64,000 nt of DNA from an uncultured Oscillospiraceae bacterium (GTDB lineage: Bacteria > Bacillota > Clostridia > Oscillospirales > Oscillospiraceae): the NCBI GenBank assembly GCA_910579595.1, contig CAJTVM010000003.1:6961-70960 (forward strand). Direction: 5' to 3'. The translations under genes were made by a program, and so were the position numbers. Positions 8,707 through 16,647 of this stretch are shown here, one piece after another. How positions within the stretch are numbered: the first letter of the stretch is position 1; the number at the start of each line of letters is the position of its first letter. Under the pieces are notes generated by a model. That model was not told where the DNA came from. It made no database searches and saw nothing but the letters and a program-made list of their open reading frames with translations.

Positions 8707-11036
8707 AGGCCGCCCTTTATAAGGACTTGAAGCTGTTTTTCCGGCGGACGGGGCTGGCTGTGCTGCTGTTGCCGCTGGCGCTGCTGCTGGCCCTCCAGTT
8801 CGGCCTGACGGACAGCGGCGCGCAGTCCTATCTCCAGCCCTTCCCTGTGGCGGTGCGGGATGAGGACAACACCATCATGTCCCGCTCCCTGGTCGCGCAG
8901 ATGAGCCGGGTCCAAGTGTTTTCCCAGATCCTCCGCGCGGAGGACGGGGAGGGCGACGCCCAGCTCCTGGAGCGGGGTGCCGCCGCGGTGGTCACCATCC
9001 CCGAGGACTTTTTTTATGACCTTTACAGCATGGAGGACTGCCCGGTGCAGGTCACGCTGAACCGGACCATGCCGCTGGAGTCCTCCCTGTTCAATTCCAT
9101 GTTTTCCTCCGTCATGGAGATCATCCGCGCCAACCAAAGCTCCTGGCGGGGCCTGTACGAATTCCGCTATGGCGCGCAGCTGACCCCGGAGCAGCAGTCC
9201 GCGCTGTACGCGGAGGCGTCAAACAGCCTGATCCAGGACGCTCTGGGACGGCTGACCATGTTTGCCGACGATGAGAAGGCGGAGGCGGCGGGCATGGTGG
9301 AGCGGAAGCTGCTGGCGCTGCTGCTGGCGGTGATTGTCCTGTTTTTCTCTCTGTCCACCGCCAAAACCCTACCGGAGGAGCTGGCGCTGGGGGTGCTGCC
9401 CCGGTTCCGGGCGGCGGGCGGGTCCCTGGCGGCTTTTTTGTGCGCCAAGCTGCTGACCGCCCTGCTGTCCGTCTTCCCCACCCTGCTGCTGACCGTTCTC
9501 GTTCTGCGCTCTGGGAGCATCGGATCGCTGCTGCTGGTGGGCCTTATCCTGCTGGCGGGGGCCTTCGGCCTTTTGCTGGCTGTAGCCGCCTGGTCCGGGG
9601 CCCCCGCCGCCGCCCAGCGGTGGGGCAACCTGCTGCTGCTTCTGTCCCTGGTGCTGGGCGGCGGGCTCTGGCCCCGGGGCCTGCTGCCCGCGCCGCTGGC
9701 CCTGCTGGGCCGCTGGACACTGCCCCACTTTGGGCTGCTGGGCGTGGAGGCCGCCTGCCGGGGTATGCACGCCGCCGGGATTTTCCGGCTGCTGTGGCCC
9801 GTGCTGCTCCTGGGGGCCGCCGGCTTCGCCCTGGCCCTGACCGGCCTGCGCCGGCGGGGCGGCGTACGGCAAATCCCCGTCCCCTCCGAAGCCGCAGCGG
9901 ATCCTCCGTCCCCTCCCCCAAAAGGCACGGTTTCCCGGCTGGTTGGCATGGCCGCCGTCAAGCTCCGCGCCATGTCCGGCGGCTATGGCGGGCTGGCGCT
10001 GCTGCTGGCAGGGGCGCTGCTATGCGGCATGACGGCGGCGTCCGCTCAGGACGGCGGGGCCGGCCGCCTGCGCATCGCTATCTGCGATCTGGATGAAACC
10101 ACCAGCTCCCGGGAGCTGATGGAGCTGATGATTCAGCAGGAAAAGCTCTCCGCCGCCGTATGCGGGGAGGAAAAGGCCCAGACCCTGCTCCTCCAGGGGG
10201 ACGTTGAGGGGGTACTCACCATCGATCCGGGTTACGAGCAAGCCCTGCAAAGCGGCAGCGGGGAACCCGCCCTGCGCTATGCCGAGGCCAACTCCTCCAT
10301 CTCCGCCACGGGGGTGCGGGAGATCGCGGCGGGGCAGGCTACTGTCCAGCGCTGCCGCCAGCGGGCCATCCGGCTGGCGGGCCAGCGGATGGACGGCCCG
10401 CTGAACGAGGAGGAAACCGCCCGGCTGCTGGAGTGCATTTCCCAGGCGGAGGCAGACTCGTCCCTGCTCTACAATGTCCAGACGGCGGACGGCGCGCCCC
10501 TTCCCGATCCCTTCCTGCCCACCCCTATGGGCTTTGCGGCGCTGTGTGTGCTGTTCACCCTCTTTACCGCCGCCCCTTGGAGCGGCGCGGAGGGCAGGCG
10601 GGCCGCCCGGCGGCTGCTCTCCCTGCCTCACGGGCGGCTGCTGGCCTGCGGCAGCGACTGTCTGGCCCTGGGCATTCTGGGCTTTTTGACGGCGGCGGCG
10701 GTGCTGCTGCCCTGCGGGGCGTTTTCCACGCTGCCCGCGGCGGCGGCCTACGCCTTCTGCTCCGCGGCCCTGGCTCAAGCCCTGACCCGGTTCACTGCCA
10801 TGGAAGGCCGGGTGGACGGCTTCGCCCCCTTCCTGGCCCTGTTCCTTTGCCTTCTGGGCGGCTGCTTCCTGGACCTGTCCCAACTTCTCCCGGCGTTCCA
10901 GACGGCGTCCCTGATCACCCCGCCCGGTCTGGCCCTGCGGGCGGCATCAGGGTTCTTGCCCGCCTATGCCGCCCTGCTGGGGCAGGGGGCGCTGTTCCTG
11001 TTCATCGCCTCCCCTGGCCGGAAACACTGCGGATAA
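8694..11036 (+). CDS. ABC-2 type permease, tandem fusion of two half-transporters
   Basis: The ATG at 8694 overlaps the ATPase gene by 13 bp. The 780-residue product appears to be two ABC-2/YhgE-like permeases fused in tandem. Each half has an N-terminal helix, an extracytoplasmic domain with similar motifs (PVAVRDEDNTIMSRSL in half 1, RIAICDLDETTSSRELMELM in half 2; both continue to VVTIPEDF or VLTIDPGY), then a bundle of helices. Such permeases are normally single units that dimerise; here one polypeptide could supply the whole channel. A bidirectional terminator follows at 11040-11070. Confidence 0.88.
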   Translation: MSGLKAALYKDLKLFFRRTGLAVLLLPLALLLALQFGLTDSGAQSYLQPFPVAVRDEDNTIMSRSLVAQMSRVQVFSQILRAEDGEGDAQLLERGAAAVVTIPEDFFYDLYSMEDCPVQVTLNRTMPLESSLFNSMFSSVMEIIRANQSSWRGLYEFRYGAQLTPEQQSALYAEASNSLIQDALGRLTMFADDEKAEAAGMVERKLLALLLAVIVLFFSLSTAKTLPEELALGVLPRFRAAGGSLAAFLCAKLLTALLSVFPTLLLTVLVLRSGSIGSLLLVGLILLAGAFGLLLAVAAWSGAPAAAQRWGNLLLLLSLVLGGGLWPRGLLPAPLALLGRWTLPHFGLLGVEAACRGMHAAGIFRLLWPVLLLGAAGFALALTGLRRRGGVRQIPVPSEAAADPPSPPPKGTVSRLVGMAAVKLRAMSGGYGGLALLLAGALLCGMTAASAQDGGAGRLRIAICDLDETTSSRELMELMIQQEKLSAAVCGEEKAQTLLLQGDVEGVLTIDPGYEQALQSGSGEPALRYAEANSSISATGVREIAAGQATVQRCRQRAIRLAGQRMDGPLNEEETARLLECISQAEADSSLLYNVQTADGAPLPDPFLPTPMGFAALCVLFTLFTAAPWSGAEGRRAARRLLSLPHGRLLACGSDCLALGILGFLTAAAVLLPCGAFSTLPAAAAYAFCSAALAQALTRFTAMEGRVDGFAPFLALFLCLLGGCFLDLSQLLPAFQTASLITPPGLALRAASGFLPAYAALLGQGALFLFIASPGRKHCG

Positions 11037-11039
11037 CGA

Positions 11040-11070
11040 AAAAAAGGAGCGCTGTACGCGCTCCTTTTTT
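11040..11070. terminator. Bidirectional rho-independent terminator
   Basis: GGAGCGC (11046-11052) pairs with GCGCTCC (11058-11064), flanked by A6 and T6, so it can terminate both the exporter operon and the convergent glycosidase gene. Confidence 0.88.
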
Positions 11071-11076
11071 CCGTCT

Positions 11077-12393
11077 TTATTGGGGGACCTCGGTTAAAAT
11101 CCCCCGGTTTTCCTTCAGCGTAAGGATTCTCAATACGCTCTCATCAATGCGCTCCTCGGAAATCTCCCCCGTCTCCACGGCGTGAAGCAGCGCGTTGACG
11201 GCGGACTCCAAATCCCGGGGGCACAGCAGGATATCCACCCCGGCCTTCACGGAGCGCAGGGCGATTTCCGCGCTGCTGTAGTGATCGGTCATAGCCTGCA
11301 TTTGCAGCCCATCGCTGATTACGACGCCCTGGAAGCCCATCTCCTCCCGGAGCAGCTGGGTCACCAGCTTCTCGGAGAACAGGGCGGGCTGGTCGTCCAC
11401 ATCGCTGATGATCAGGTGGCCCATCATAACCATATCCGCCCCGGCGTCGATCCCCGCCTGGAAGGAAAGCAGCTCCTCCTGCCGGATCTCATCCAGAGGC
11501 TTATAGACATAGACCGATCCATAATGGCTATCCGCCGAGGTATCCCCGTGGCCGGGGAAATGCTTCAGCGCACAGGCCACGCCTCCGGCGTGGAAGCCCT
11601 CCACCGCAGCGGGGATCAGCTGCGCCGCCTGCTCGTAGCTGTCGCTGTAGGCCCTATCGCCGATCACCGTGTTCCGGGGGTTGGACCACACATCGGCCAC
11701 CGGGGCCAAATCCGTGTTGAAGCCGCAGGAAACCAAATCCTTGGCGATGGTCTGGGCGTTGGATCTGGCCACGCCGGCGCCCTGATCCTTATAGCCCAGC
11801 ATTGGGCCGATATAGGTGGTCCCCACCGTACCCATCAGCCGGTTGACCCGTCCCCCCTCCTCGTCGCAGGTCAGGATCATGGGGATGCGGGCATAGCCCT
11901 GGGTGTTGGTGAGCATGGTGCGCACCTGCTCCTTGCTGACCATGTTGGTCCTGTCGTACAGGAAGCCCCCCACAGGGTACTTCTCCAGCGCTTTCCGGGT
12001 GGTCTCCCCCGCCGCCGTGACGGTCCTGATGCCGGTGACAGCGGAGGGGTAGACAATAAACATCTGATAGACCTTTTCCCGCAGCGTCATCCCCGCCAGG
12101 GTCTGCTCCGCCAGGGTGGCCGGGGCGGGCTGGGAGGGCTCCGGCGTGACAACAGGCTCCGCCGTCTCAGAAGCCGGGGCCGTCTCCGCGGGCGCCTGTG
12201 TGTCCGGCGGTGTGGCGGCGGGCTGCTGCTCCGATGGCGCCGCAGAGGAAACAGGCGGGTTGGTTCCGGCGGAATTCCGCTCGGAAATGCCCCAAATCGC
12301 CGCTCCCGTCAGGAACACCAGCAGCGGACACAGCGCCAACAGGCGCAGCCCATGTTTTTTCTGCCGGGGTTGTTCACGTTTTCCTCGTTTCAT
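11077..12393 (-). CDS. Family 3 glycosidase, NagZ-like beta-N-acetylhexosaminidase, membrane anchored
   Basis: The 438-residue protein has an N-terminal basic tail and signal-anchor helix (about 17-36), a Pro/Ala/Glu-rich linker to about 90, and one GH3 catalytic domain. The NagZ hallmark KHFPGHGDTSADSH is present, including the Asp-His pair that acts as general acid/base in this branch, and VVISDGLQM holds the expected nucleophile aspartate. The family removes N-acetylglucosamine from muropeptides, so a peptidoglycan-turnover role outside the membrane is likely. It lies 12 bp downstream of the vWA-lectin gene in the same orientation and is probably co-transcribed with it. Confidence 0.9.
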   Translation of the reverse strand: MKRGKREQPRQKKHGLRLLALCPLLVFLTGAAIWGISERNSAGTNPPVSSAAPSEQQPAATPPDTQAPAETAPASETAEPVVTPEPSQPAPATLAEQTLAGMTLREKVYQMFIVYPSAVTGIRTVTAAGETTRKALEKYPVGGFLYDRTNMVSKEQVRTMLTNTQGYARIPMILTCDEEGGRVNRLMGTVGTTYIGPMLGYKDQGAGVARSNAQTIAKDLVSCGFNTDLAPVADVWSNPRNTVIGDRAYSDSYEQAAQLIPAAVEGFHAGGVACALKHFPGHGDTSADSHYGSVYVYKPLDEIRQEELLSFQAGIDAGADMVMMGHLIISDVDDQPALFSEKLVTQLLREEMGFQGVVISDGLQMQAMTDHYSSAEIALRSVKAGVDILLCPRDLESAVNALLHAVETGEISEERIDESVLRILTLKENRGILTEVPQ

Positions 12394-12405
12394 ATGCCGC
12401 CTCCG

Positions 12406-14757
12406 TCAGTTTTCGTACTCGCAGATAAAGCCCATGTGGTCCGCCATGGAGGGCACCGCCGCAGCCGGATCGTTGCGCTGGTCGTTCCACGTCCAGCCGC
12501 CCAGGCTTGGGATGTTCCACAACATGATATACCACTCGTCCACGCCGTCCATGTCCACGCGGGAGGGTTCGCCCAGGCTCCAGGGCTGGAAGGTGAAGCT
12601 CTCGCCGGTGACCCAGTGGCCAAACACGTTGCCGGCGCTGTCATAGGAAGTATACCCACCCAGCCAGATATAACGCAGATCCGCCTCCAGGGCCATGTTG
12701 ACAATCTGATCCATCTCGCTCTGGGAGGTGATGGTGGCCAGATGCCCGCCCATCTCCTGGCAGCGCTTGGCGGCGTCCTCCCAGCTCATGGCGCTTTTGA
12801 CCAGCTCATAGCGGGAACTGTGTGTCTCGTCGCTGACGGAGCGCACGGCCTGGAAGCTCAGCTGCTCCTTTGCCCGGTAGCCGCCGCCGCTGACCGTTAC
12901 CGACAGATCGCGCAGGCCATAGGCGTCCGCACCCTCATCGCTGACGTACTCCACCGCGTAAAGCTGCTTCTGCTCGGAATAGATCTCCCGGAAGATCTCC
13001 TGGAGATCATAGAGGTCGTCAATAAACCAGTACCGGCCGCCGGTACCCTCGGCCACGGTGCGCAGGTCGTACTCAAAGGTCGCCGCCTCCCTGCCCACGC
13101 CGATGACGTAAACGGGCACCTGGTTCTCGTTGGCGTACTGGACGATCTCGTAGGGTGTGTACCAGCTCTCGTTGTCCATGCCGTCGGTAAAGGCGATGAC
13201 GCAGCGGGCCCCGCCCTGAAGGGCAGCGTTGTGGATGCCGTCGTGGATGGCGTTGTAGAGGGCGGTCCTGCCGTCGGTGGCCATGTTGTTGATGCCGTTG
13301 ACCAGCAGGGCGGTGTCGTTGGTGTAATAGCACATCTGCTGCACAATGGAGTCAAAGGCCAAAATCTCCGCCTTGTCGCCCTCGCTGTAGTGCAGGCTGT
13401 TGACAAAGCTGGTCATAACGCTTTTGATCTTCTGCATATCATAATCGCTGATGCTGCTGCTCTTGTCGGCCACCAGGTCGATGCTCAGGCCGTGGTTGCC
13501 CTCCAGCTGCTGGGCCGAATGGACCTCCCGGGACAGGTACTCGCCGCCCCGGAGCCGCTCGGAAATCTGGAAGGCGCTGGCGTCCAGCCCCTCGATGACC
13601 TCGCCGGAATAGGGATCCTCCACCCGGAAATACGCCGTCACAATGGGGTAGCGGCTCACATCGGCGGAGGTCAGCACCACCCGCGCGGGATCAAAATGGG
13701 GGGTGTAGTACTCCCCGCCCTGGGAGAAGGCGAACCCGTCCAAATTCACCTTCACGGACACCTGGCGCTGCTCGTCGGAGACGTCCGTGTCGGGCGCGGC
13801 GTAGGACAGGGTAAACGCGCCCTTTTCGGCGGAGTAACCGGACAGATCGTACACCATCCCGTCCTCCGTCAATGTGATCTCCCCCTCCTTGGGCTGCAGC
13901 TCGCCCTGGCAGCGCAGGGTGATTTCCACCTGGGGGAAGTGGTCAGTGTTGATCTCGGCCAGCTCGGGGTTGAACTGCGCCACCCCCAGCAGCCGCTGGT
14001 AATCCTGATACTGCCCGTCGCTCTCCGGGAGGTTCAAATCCCGCAGATACCGGGCGGCGTCATCAAACTTCCCCTGGTGCAGCAGCGCCTTGGCCAGCCC
14101 CATCACCCCGTCGGGGTCGTTGGGCTTGATCTCCAGCAGCTCCAGGTAGTCCTCCTCGGCCTGCTGGTAATTGCCCGCGTCCAGCGCCTGCGCGGCGCTT
14201 TCCGCCAGCTCGTTGGCCCGCACCACATGATCGGAGTACCAGCGCCACCCGAAAAAGCCGCCTGCGGCGATCAAAACCGCCAATACCGGCAAAATAATCA
14301 TCAGCGGCGTAACCTTTTTCTTGGGCTTGTCCTCCTCGGGGTTTTCCGGGCCGGGCGGATAGGGCGCATCCGGGGGATACGGCATATCCGAGGCATACGG
14401 CGGCTCCGGCGGCGGGGGCGGATATCCACCCGCGTCCGGCGCAGCGGGATTTTCCGGCGGCGTACCGGATGCGTCGGCAGGCCCGGGGGCCGCAGTTTGC
14501 GGCGGTTCCGGGACGGGAGGCTGCTCCGGCGGGGGCGTGGGAGCCCCTGACGGTTCCGGCTGGCTCCCTTCAGCGGATCCCCCCACCGGCGCGCCGCATC
14601 CGGTGCAGAATTTCGCCCCCGGACTCAGCGGCTTCCCGCAGGCGGTGCAGAACGTGGGCGCGGGGGGCGGCGCTTCCAGCTTCGAGCCGCAGAAGGTGCA
14701 GAAGATTGCCTCATCTCTCAGCTCCCGGCCGCATTTTGGACAGAGTTTCATAGACAT
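12406..14757 (-). CDS. Zinc-ribbon / TPR / vWA / C-type lectin membrane protein
   Basis: The 783-residue product has an unusual domain order. Two zinc ribbons (about 5-26 and 35-57) are followed by a Pro-rich stretch, one membrane helix (about 152-171), a TPR-like pair of helices (about 176-240), an intervening beta-rich region, a von Willebrand A domain (about 425-610) and a C-terminal C-type-lectin-like domain (about 655-783). The vWA metal site is intact: DKSSS from Asp431, TDGRTAL and FTDGMDN. The lectin part shows CQEMGGHLATI, IWLGGY, WTWND and a final CEYEN. The lectin side should face outward and bind a glycan or peptide; the ligand is unknown. A sigma-A promoter lies at 14782-14810. 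Confidence 0.9.
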   Translation of the reverse strand: MSMKLCPKCGRELRDEAIFCTFCGSKLEAPPPAPTFCTACGKPLSPGAKFCTGCGAPVGGSAEGSQPEPSGAPTPPPEQPPVPEPPQTAAPGPADASGTPPENPAAPDAGGYPPPPPEPPYASDMPYPPDAPYPPGPENPEEDKPKKKVTPLMIILPVLAVLIAAGGFFGWRWYSDHVVRANELAESAAQALDAGNYQQAEEDYLELLEIKPNDPDGVMGLAKALLHQGKFDDAARYLRDLNLPESDGQYQDYQRLLGVAQFNPELAEINTDHFPQVEITLRCQGELQPKEGEITLTEDGMVYDLSGYSAEKGAFTLSYAAPDTDVSDEQRQVSVKVNLDGFAFSQGGEYYTPHFDPARVVLTSADVSRYPIVTAYFRVEDPYSGEVIEGLDASAFQISERLRGGEYLSREVHSAQQLEGNHGLSIDLVADKSSSISDYDMQKIKSVMTSFVNSLHYSEGDKAEILAFDSIVQQMCYYTNDTALLVNGINNMATDGRTALYNAIHDGIHNAALQGGARCVIAFTDGMDNESWYTPYEIVQYANENQVPVYVIGVGREAATFEYDLRTVAEGTGGRYWFIDDLYDLQEIFREIYSEQKQLYAVEYVSDEGADAYGLRDLSVTVSGGGYRAKEQLSFQAVRSVSDETHSSRYELVKSAMSWEDAAKRCQEMGGHLATITSQSEMDQIVNMALEADLRYIWLGGYTSYDSAGNVFGHWVTGESFTFQPWSLGEPSRVDMDGVDEWYIMLWNIPSLGGWTWNDQRNDPAAAVPSMADHMGFICEYEN

Positions 14758-14781
14758 TCCCCTTTTCTCTATAACTTTTTA

Positions 14782-14810
14782 ATGATACCATAACCGGGTA
14801 TGGGTTGCAA
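14782..14810 (-). promoter_or_regulatory. Promoter of the vWA-lectin gene
   Basis: On the minus strand TTGCAA (14805-14810) and TATCAT (14782-14787) are 17 bp apart, about 25 bp upstream of the ATG, with an AAGGGGA ribosome-binding site between. Confidence 0.65.
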
Positions 14811-15019
14811 GGCAAAATTTCCCCGCCCCCGGACAAGCAATGTCATTAAGTCAGAAAGCCAGCAAAATAAATTGGAGAAAAACAAAAAGGGGGTCCAGAC
14901 GATGTATGCTGTAAGCGATGTATTTCAAGTACATCAAATACAACATACAGTCAGCTCGTTTGCGGCAGAATGAGGCGACTGTCGAAAGGAACAGCATTTC
15001 ACACAACATGAGCCGTTCA
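14811..15019. other. Gene-free stretch beside a mobile-element scar
   Basis: AT-rich sequence without a convincing gene on either strand. The short frames present lack ribosome-binding sites and recognisable motifs. It leads directly into the first copy of the miniature inverted-repeat element and probably belongs to an old insertion region. Confidence 0.5.
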
Positions 15020-15182
15020 GAACCTGTATTCACAGCCAAAACCACCGGATGGGCGAGGGATTTTCCCGTCAGGCAAGGCAAATTTTCGCACAAAATCATT
15101 GTGCTTATTTCAAGAAAATTTCACGCGGCATGGCGGGAATAGACCCGGCCAAACGGTGAATTGAGGTTGTGAATACAGGTTC
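15020..15182 (+). mobile_element. Miniature inverted-repeat element, copy 1 (complete, 163 bp)
   Basis: The element starts with GAACCTGTATTCACAGCC and ends with the inverted GGTTGTGAATACAGGTTC. It has no coding capacity. Near-identical copies lie at 28957-29118 and 37252-37413, and half a copy at 21672-21760. The flanking triplets are TCA and TAA, a possible decayed TNA target duplication. It was probably moved in trans by a transposase recognising these ends. Confidence 0.85.
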
Positions 15183-15302
15183 TAAGTTTGGAGGGCTATT
15201 TTTCTGCCTTGCCAAGCCTTTTCTGAAACCGGCACGGTCGGCGGCCCGCGCTCCCTGTATCGAGGCCATGAAAGCTGCTTTTGAGAGGGAGGTGGAAACG
15301 CT

Positions 15303-15419
15303 GTGAGTCTGCTGGAAGATTTGAACGGTACACTTGGCTCTTTGGGTATCCCCATAGAAACCGGCGTGTTTCAGGATACGCCGTCAACCGGGAATAAAAC
15401 GCCCCCTCCCCGCGCGTAA
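15303..15419 (+). pseudogene. Phage morphogenesis gene fragment
   Basis: A GTG start overlapping an upstream stop opens a 38-residue frame beginning MSLLEDLNGTLGSLGIPIET. It resembles the N-terminus of a small prophage head-tail/tail component seen beside structural genes in Firmicutes prophages, and the preceding frame ends AFEREVETL as an upstream neighbour would. After about 27 residues the reading turns into low-complexity proline codons inside a hairpin and stops. I read it as a truncated prophage relic; the family link is from memory. Confidence 0.45.
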
Positions 15420-15431
15420 GCGGGGAGGGGG
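15402..15431. terminator. GC-rich hairpin in phage remnant
   Basis: CCCCCTCCCCGC (15402-15413) pairs perfectly with GCGGGGAGGGGG (15420-15431) around a six-base loop. There is no T-tract, so it may be a junction scar or structured element rather than a working terminator. Confidence 0.45.
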
Positions 15432-15455
15432 AGCGGTAAGCCTGCAATGCCGACC

Positions 15456-15557
15456 TGTCAGCGATACCAGAAAAGGTTTGGGGTGGTTCGGGACGAACTG
15501 AAGTTGAACCCCGAACATCGCCCGCATGACGGCAGAAAACATTTTGTCACAGCAGCT
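15456..15557 (+). pseudogene. Tyrosine integrase C-terminal fragment
   Basis: The frame contains LNPEHRPHDGRKHFVTAA, matching the His-x-x-Arg-His region of phage-type tyrosine recombinases. Everything before and after is missing: the match begins about 10 codons upstream and ends where the reading enters the end of the convergent membrane-protein gene. It is a non-functional scar, consistent with a deleted prophage between here and the phage fragment just upstream. Confidence 0.55.
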
Positions 15558-15563
15558 TTGCGT

Positions 15564-15893
15564 TTACCAGAGGATGACGCCCACAACCAGCAGGGCCTCG
15601 ATGAGGGCCCGGATCATATGGTGCCTCGGGTTGAATTTTTTGACCCGTTTCCCGTTGAGGTAGGCCGCGAAGCTGATCAGCATACTGCCCACCGCCATGG
15701 ACAGGGCGTCCACGTATAAGACGCTGGTCCCGGTTATATGGGTGATGGCGGCGCAGACCACGGTAATGCCGCCGCACACCATCATAATGGCGCTGCCCCG
15801 GGATGCGAAGTCTGTGGATCGGAACTGGGTAGCCGCCGCGGCGATGTGCAGCAGGCCAAATAGAATGGCCAGAATACTAATTCCAATGCCCAT
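15564..15893 (-). CDS. Small multi-pass membrane protein, unknown
   Basis: I chose the ATG at 15891-15893 because GAGGAGG lies just upstream; a longer frame to 15953 would overlap pth. The 109-residue product has about four hydrophobic helices (starting GIGISILAILFGLLH), a short basic loop GKRVKKF near residue 85 and a final helix. No family recognised. It follows pth by 11 bp in the same direction and is probably in its transcript. The integrase scar abuts its 3' end, but the gene itself seems intact. Confidence 0.72.
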   Translation of the reverse strand: MGIGISILAILFGLLHIAAAATQFRSTDFASRGSAIMMVCGGITVVCAAITHITGTSVLYVDALSMAVGSMLISFAAYLNGKRVKKFNPRHHMIRALIEALLVVGVILW

Positions 15894-15904
15894 TAGATTC
15901 CTCC

Positions 15905-16492
15905 TCAGTTGAAGCGGTTCATGGCTTTCTGGGGGCCGTCCTTCAGGAGGCACTCAATGGCGTCCGCCGCCCGCTTCACGGCATCATCCATAATCTTTTT
16001 GTCCTCCCCCTGGAGCTTGCCCAGCACCCAGTCCGCCATATCATAATCAGGGTGGGGCTTGCCGCCCACGCCCACCTTCAGGCGGGGGAACTGGTCGCTG
16101 CCCAGGTGCTGGATGATGCTTTTCAGCCCGTTGTGCCCCCCGGCGGAGCCCCCCGTGCGGATGCGCAGCTTACCCACGGGCAGGGATACGTCGTCGGAGA
16201 TCACCAACACGTGGTCGGGGGCGATTTTGTAAAACCGCGCCGCCTCTCCCACCGCTTCGCCGGACAGATTCATGTAGGTGGTGGGCTTCATCACCAGCAC
16301 GCCCTGGCCGCCGATCTCGGCGGTGTTGGTCAGCGCTTTGAATTTCAGGCGCTGGATGGGGAAGCGGCCCCGCTCCCCCAACTCGTCCGCCACCAGGAAG
16401 CCCACGTTGTGGCGGGTGTTTTCGTATTTGCCGCCGGGGTTGCCCAGGCCCACCACGAGCCAGGCCACGGCTGCTTTTTTTTGAAACAGCAT
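15905..16492 (-). CDS. pth: Peptidyl-tRNA hydrolase
   Basis: The 195-residue enzyme frees tRNA from peptidyl-tRNA released by stalled ribosomes. It carries the family signature VGLGNPGGKYENTRHNVGF with catalytic His28, the substrate-binding asparagine in YMNLSG, the aspartate in VISDDVSLP and the GGSAGGHNGLKSI loop. Length is normal, with a short extra N-terminal MLFQKKAAVA. It is encoded downstream of prs in the same orientation, a common Firmicutes pairing, but a hairpin at 16595-16620 lies between the two. Confidence 0.97.
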   Translation of the reverse strand: MLFQKKAAVAWLVVGLGNPGGKYENTRHNVGFLVADELGERGRFPIQRLKFKALTNTAEIGGQGVLVMKPTTYMNLSGEAVGEAARFYKIAPDHVLVISDDVSLPVGKLRIRTGGSAGGHNGLKSIIQHLGSDQFPRLKVGVGGKPHPDYDMADWVLGKLQGEDKKIMDDAVKRAADAIECLLKDGPQKAMNRFN

Positions 16493-16594
16493 AAAGACCT
16501 CCAGAGAAGTGCAGAGGCGTCATGAGCGCCCATAGGCCCATGGCGCGGGTGGTGTGCGCGCCGCGAACAGGCGCGGCGTGACAGCAAGGCAGAA

Positions 16595-16620
16595 CGCTCC
16601 GGGACAGACGTCCCGGAGCG
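16595..16620. terminator. Hairpin between prs and pth
   Basis: CGCTCCGGGAC (16595-16605) pairs perfectly with GTCCCGGAGCG (16610-16620) around a four-base loop. The downstream T-run on the minus strand is weak (TTCT), so readthrough from prs into pth is likely. Confidence 0.6.
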
Positions 16621-16647
16621 GAGTTTTCTGACCGGCTTGTGCCGGCG

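Noticed and set aside
11182..14550. Long plus-strand frame of 1122 codons
   Set aside because: It runs antisense through both the glycosidase and the vWA-lectin genes, which have catalytic and metal-binding motifs. Its His/Gly/Gln-rich composition is typical of antisense frames in GC-rich DNA.
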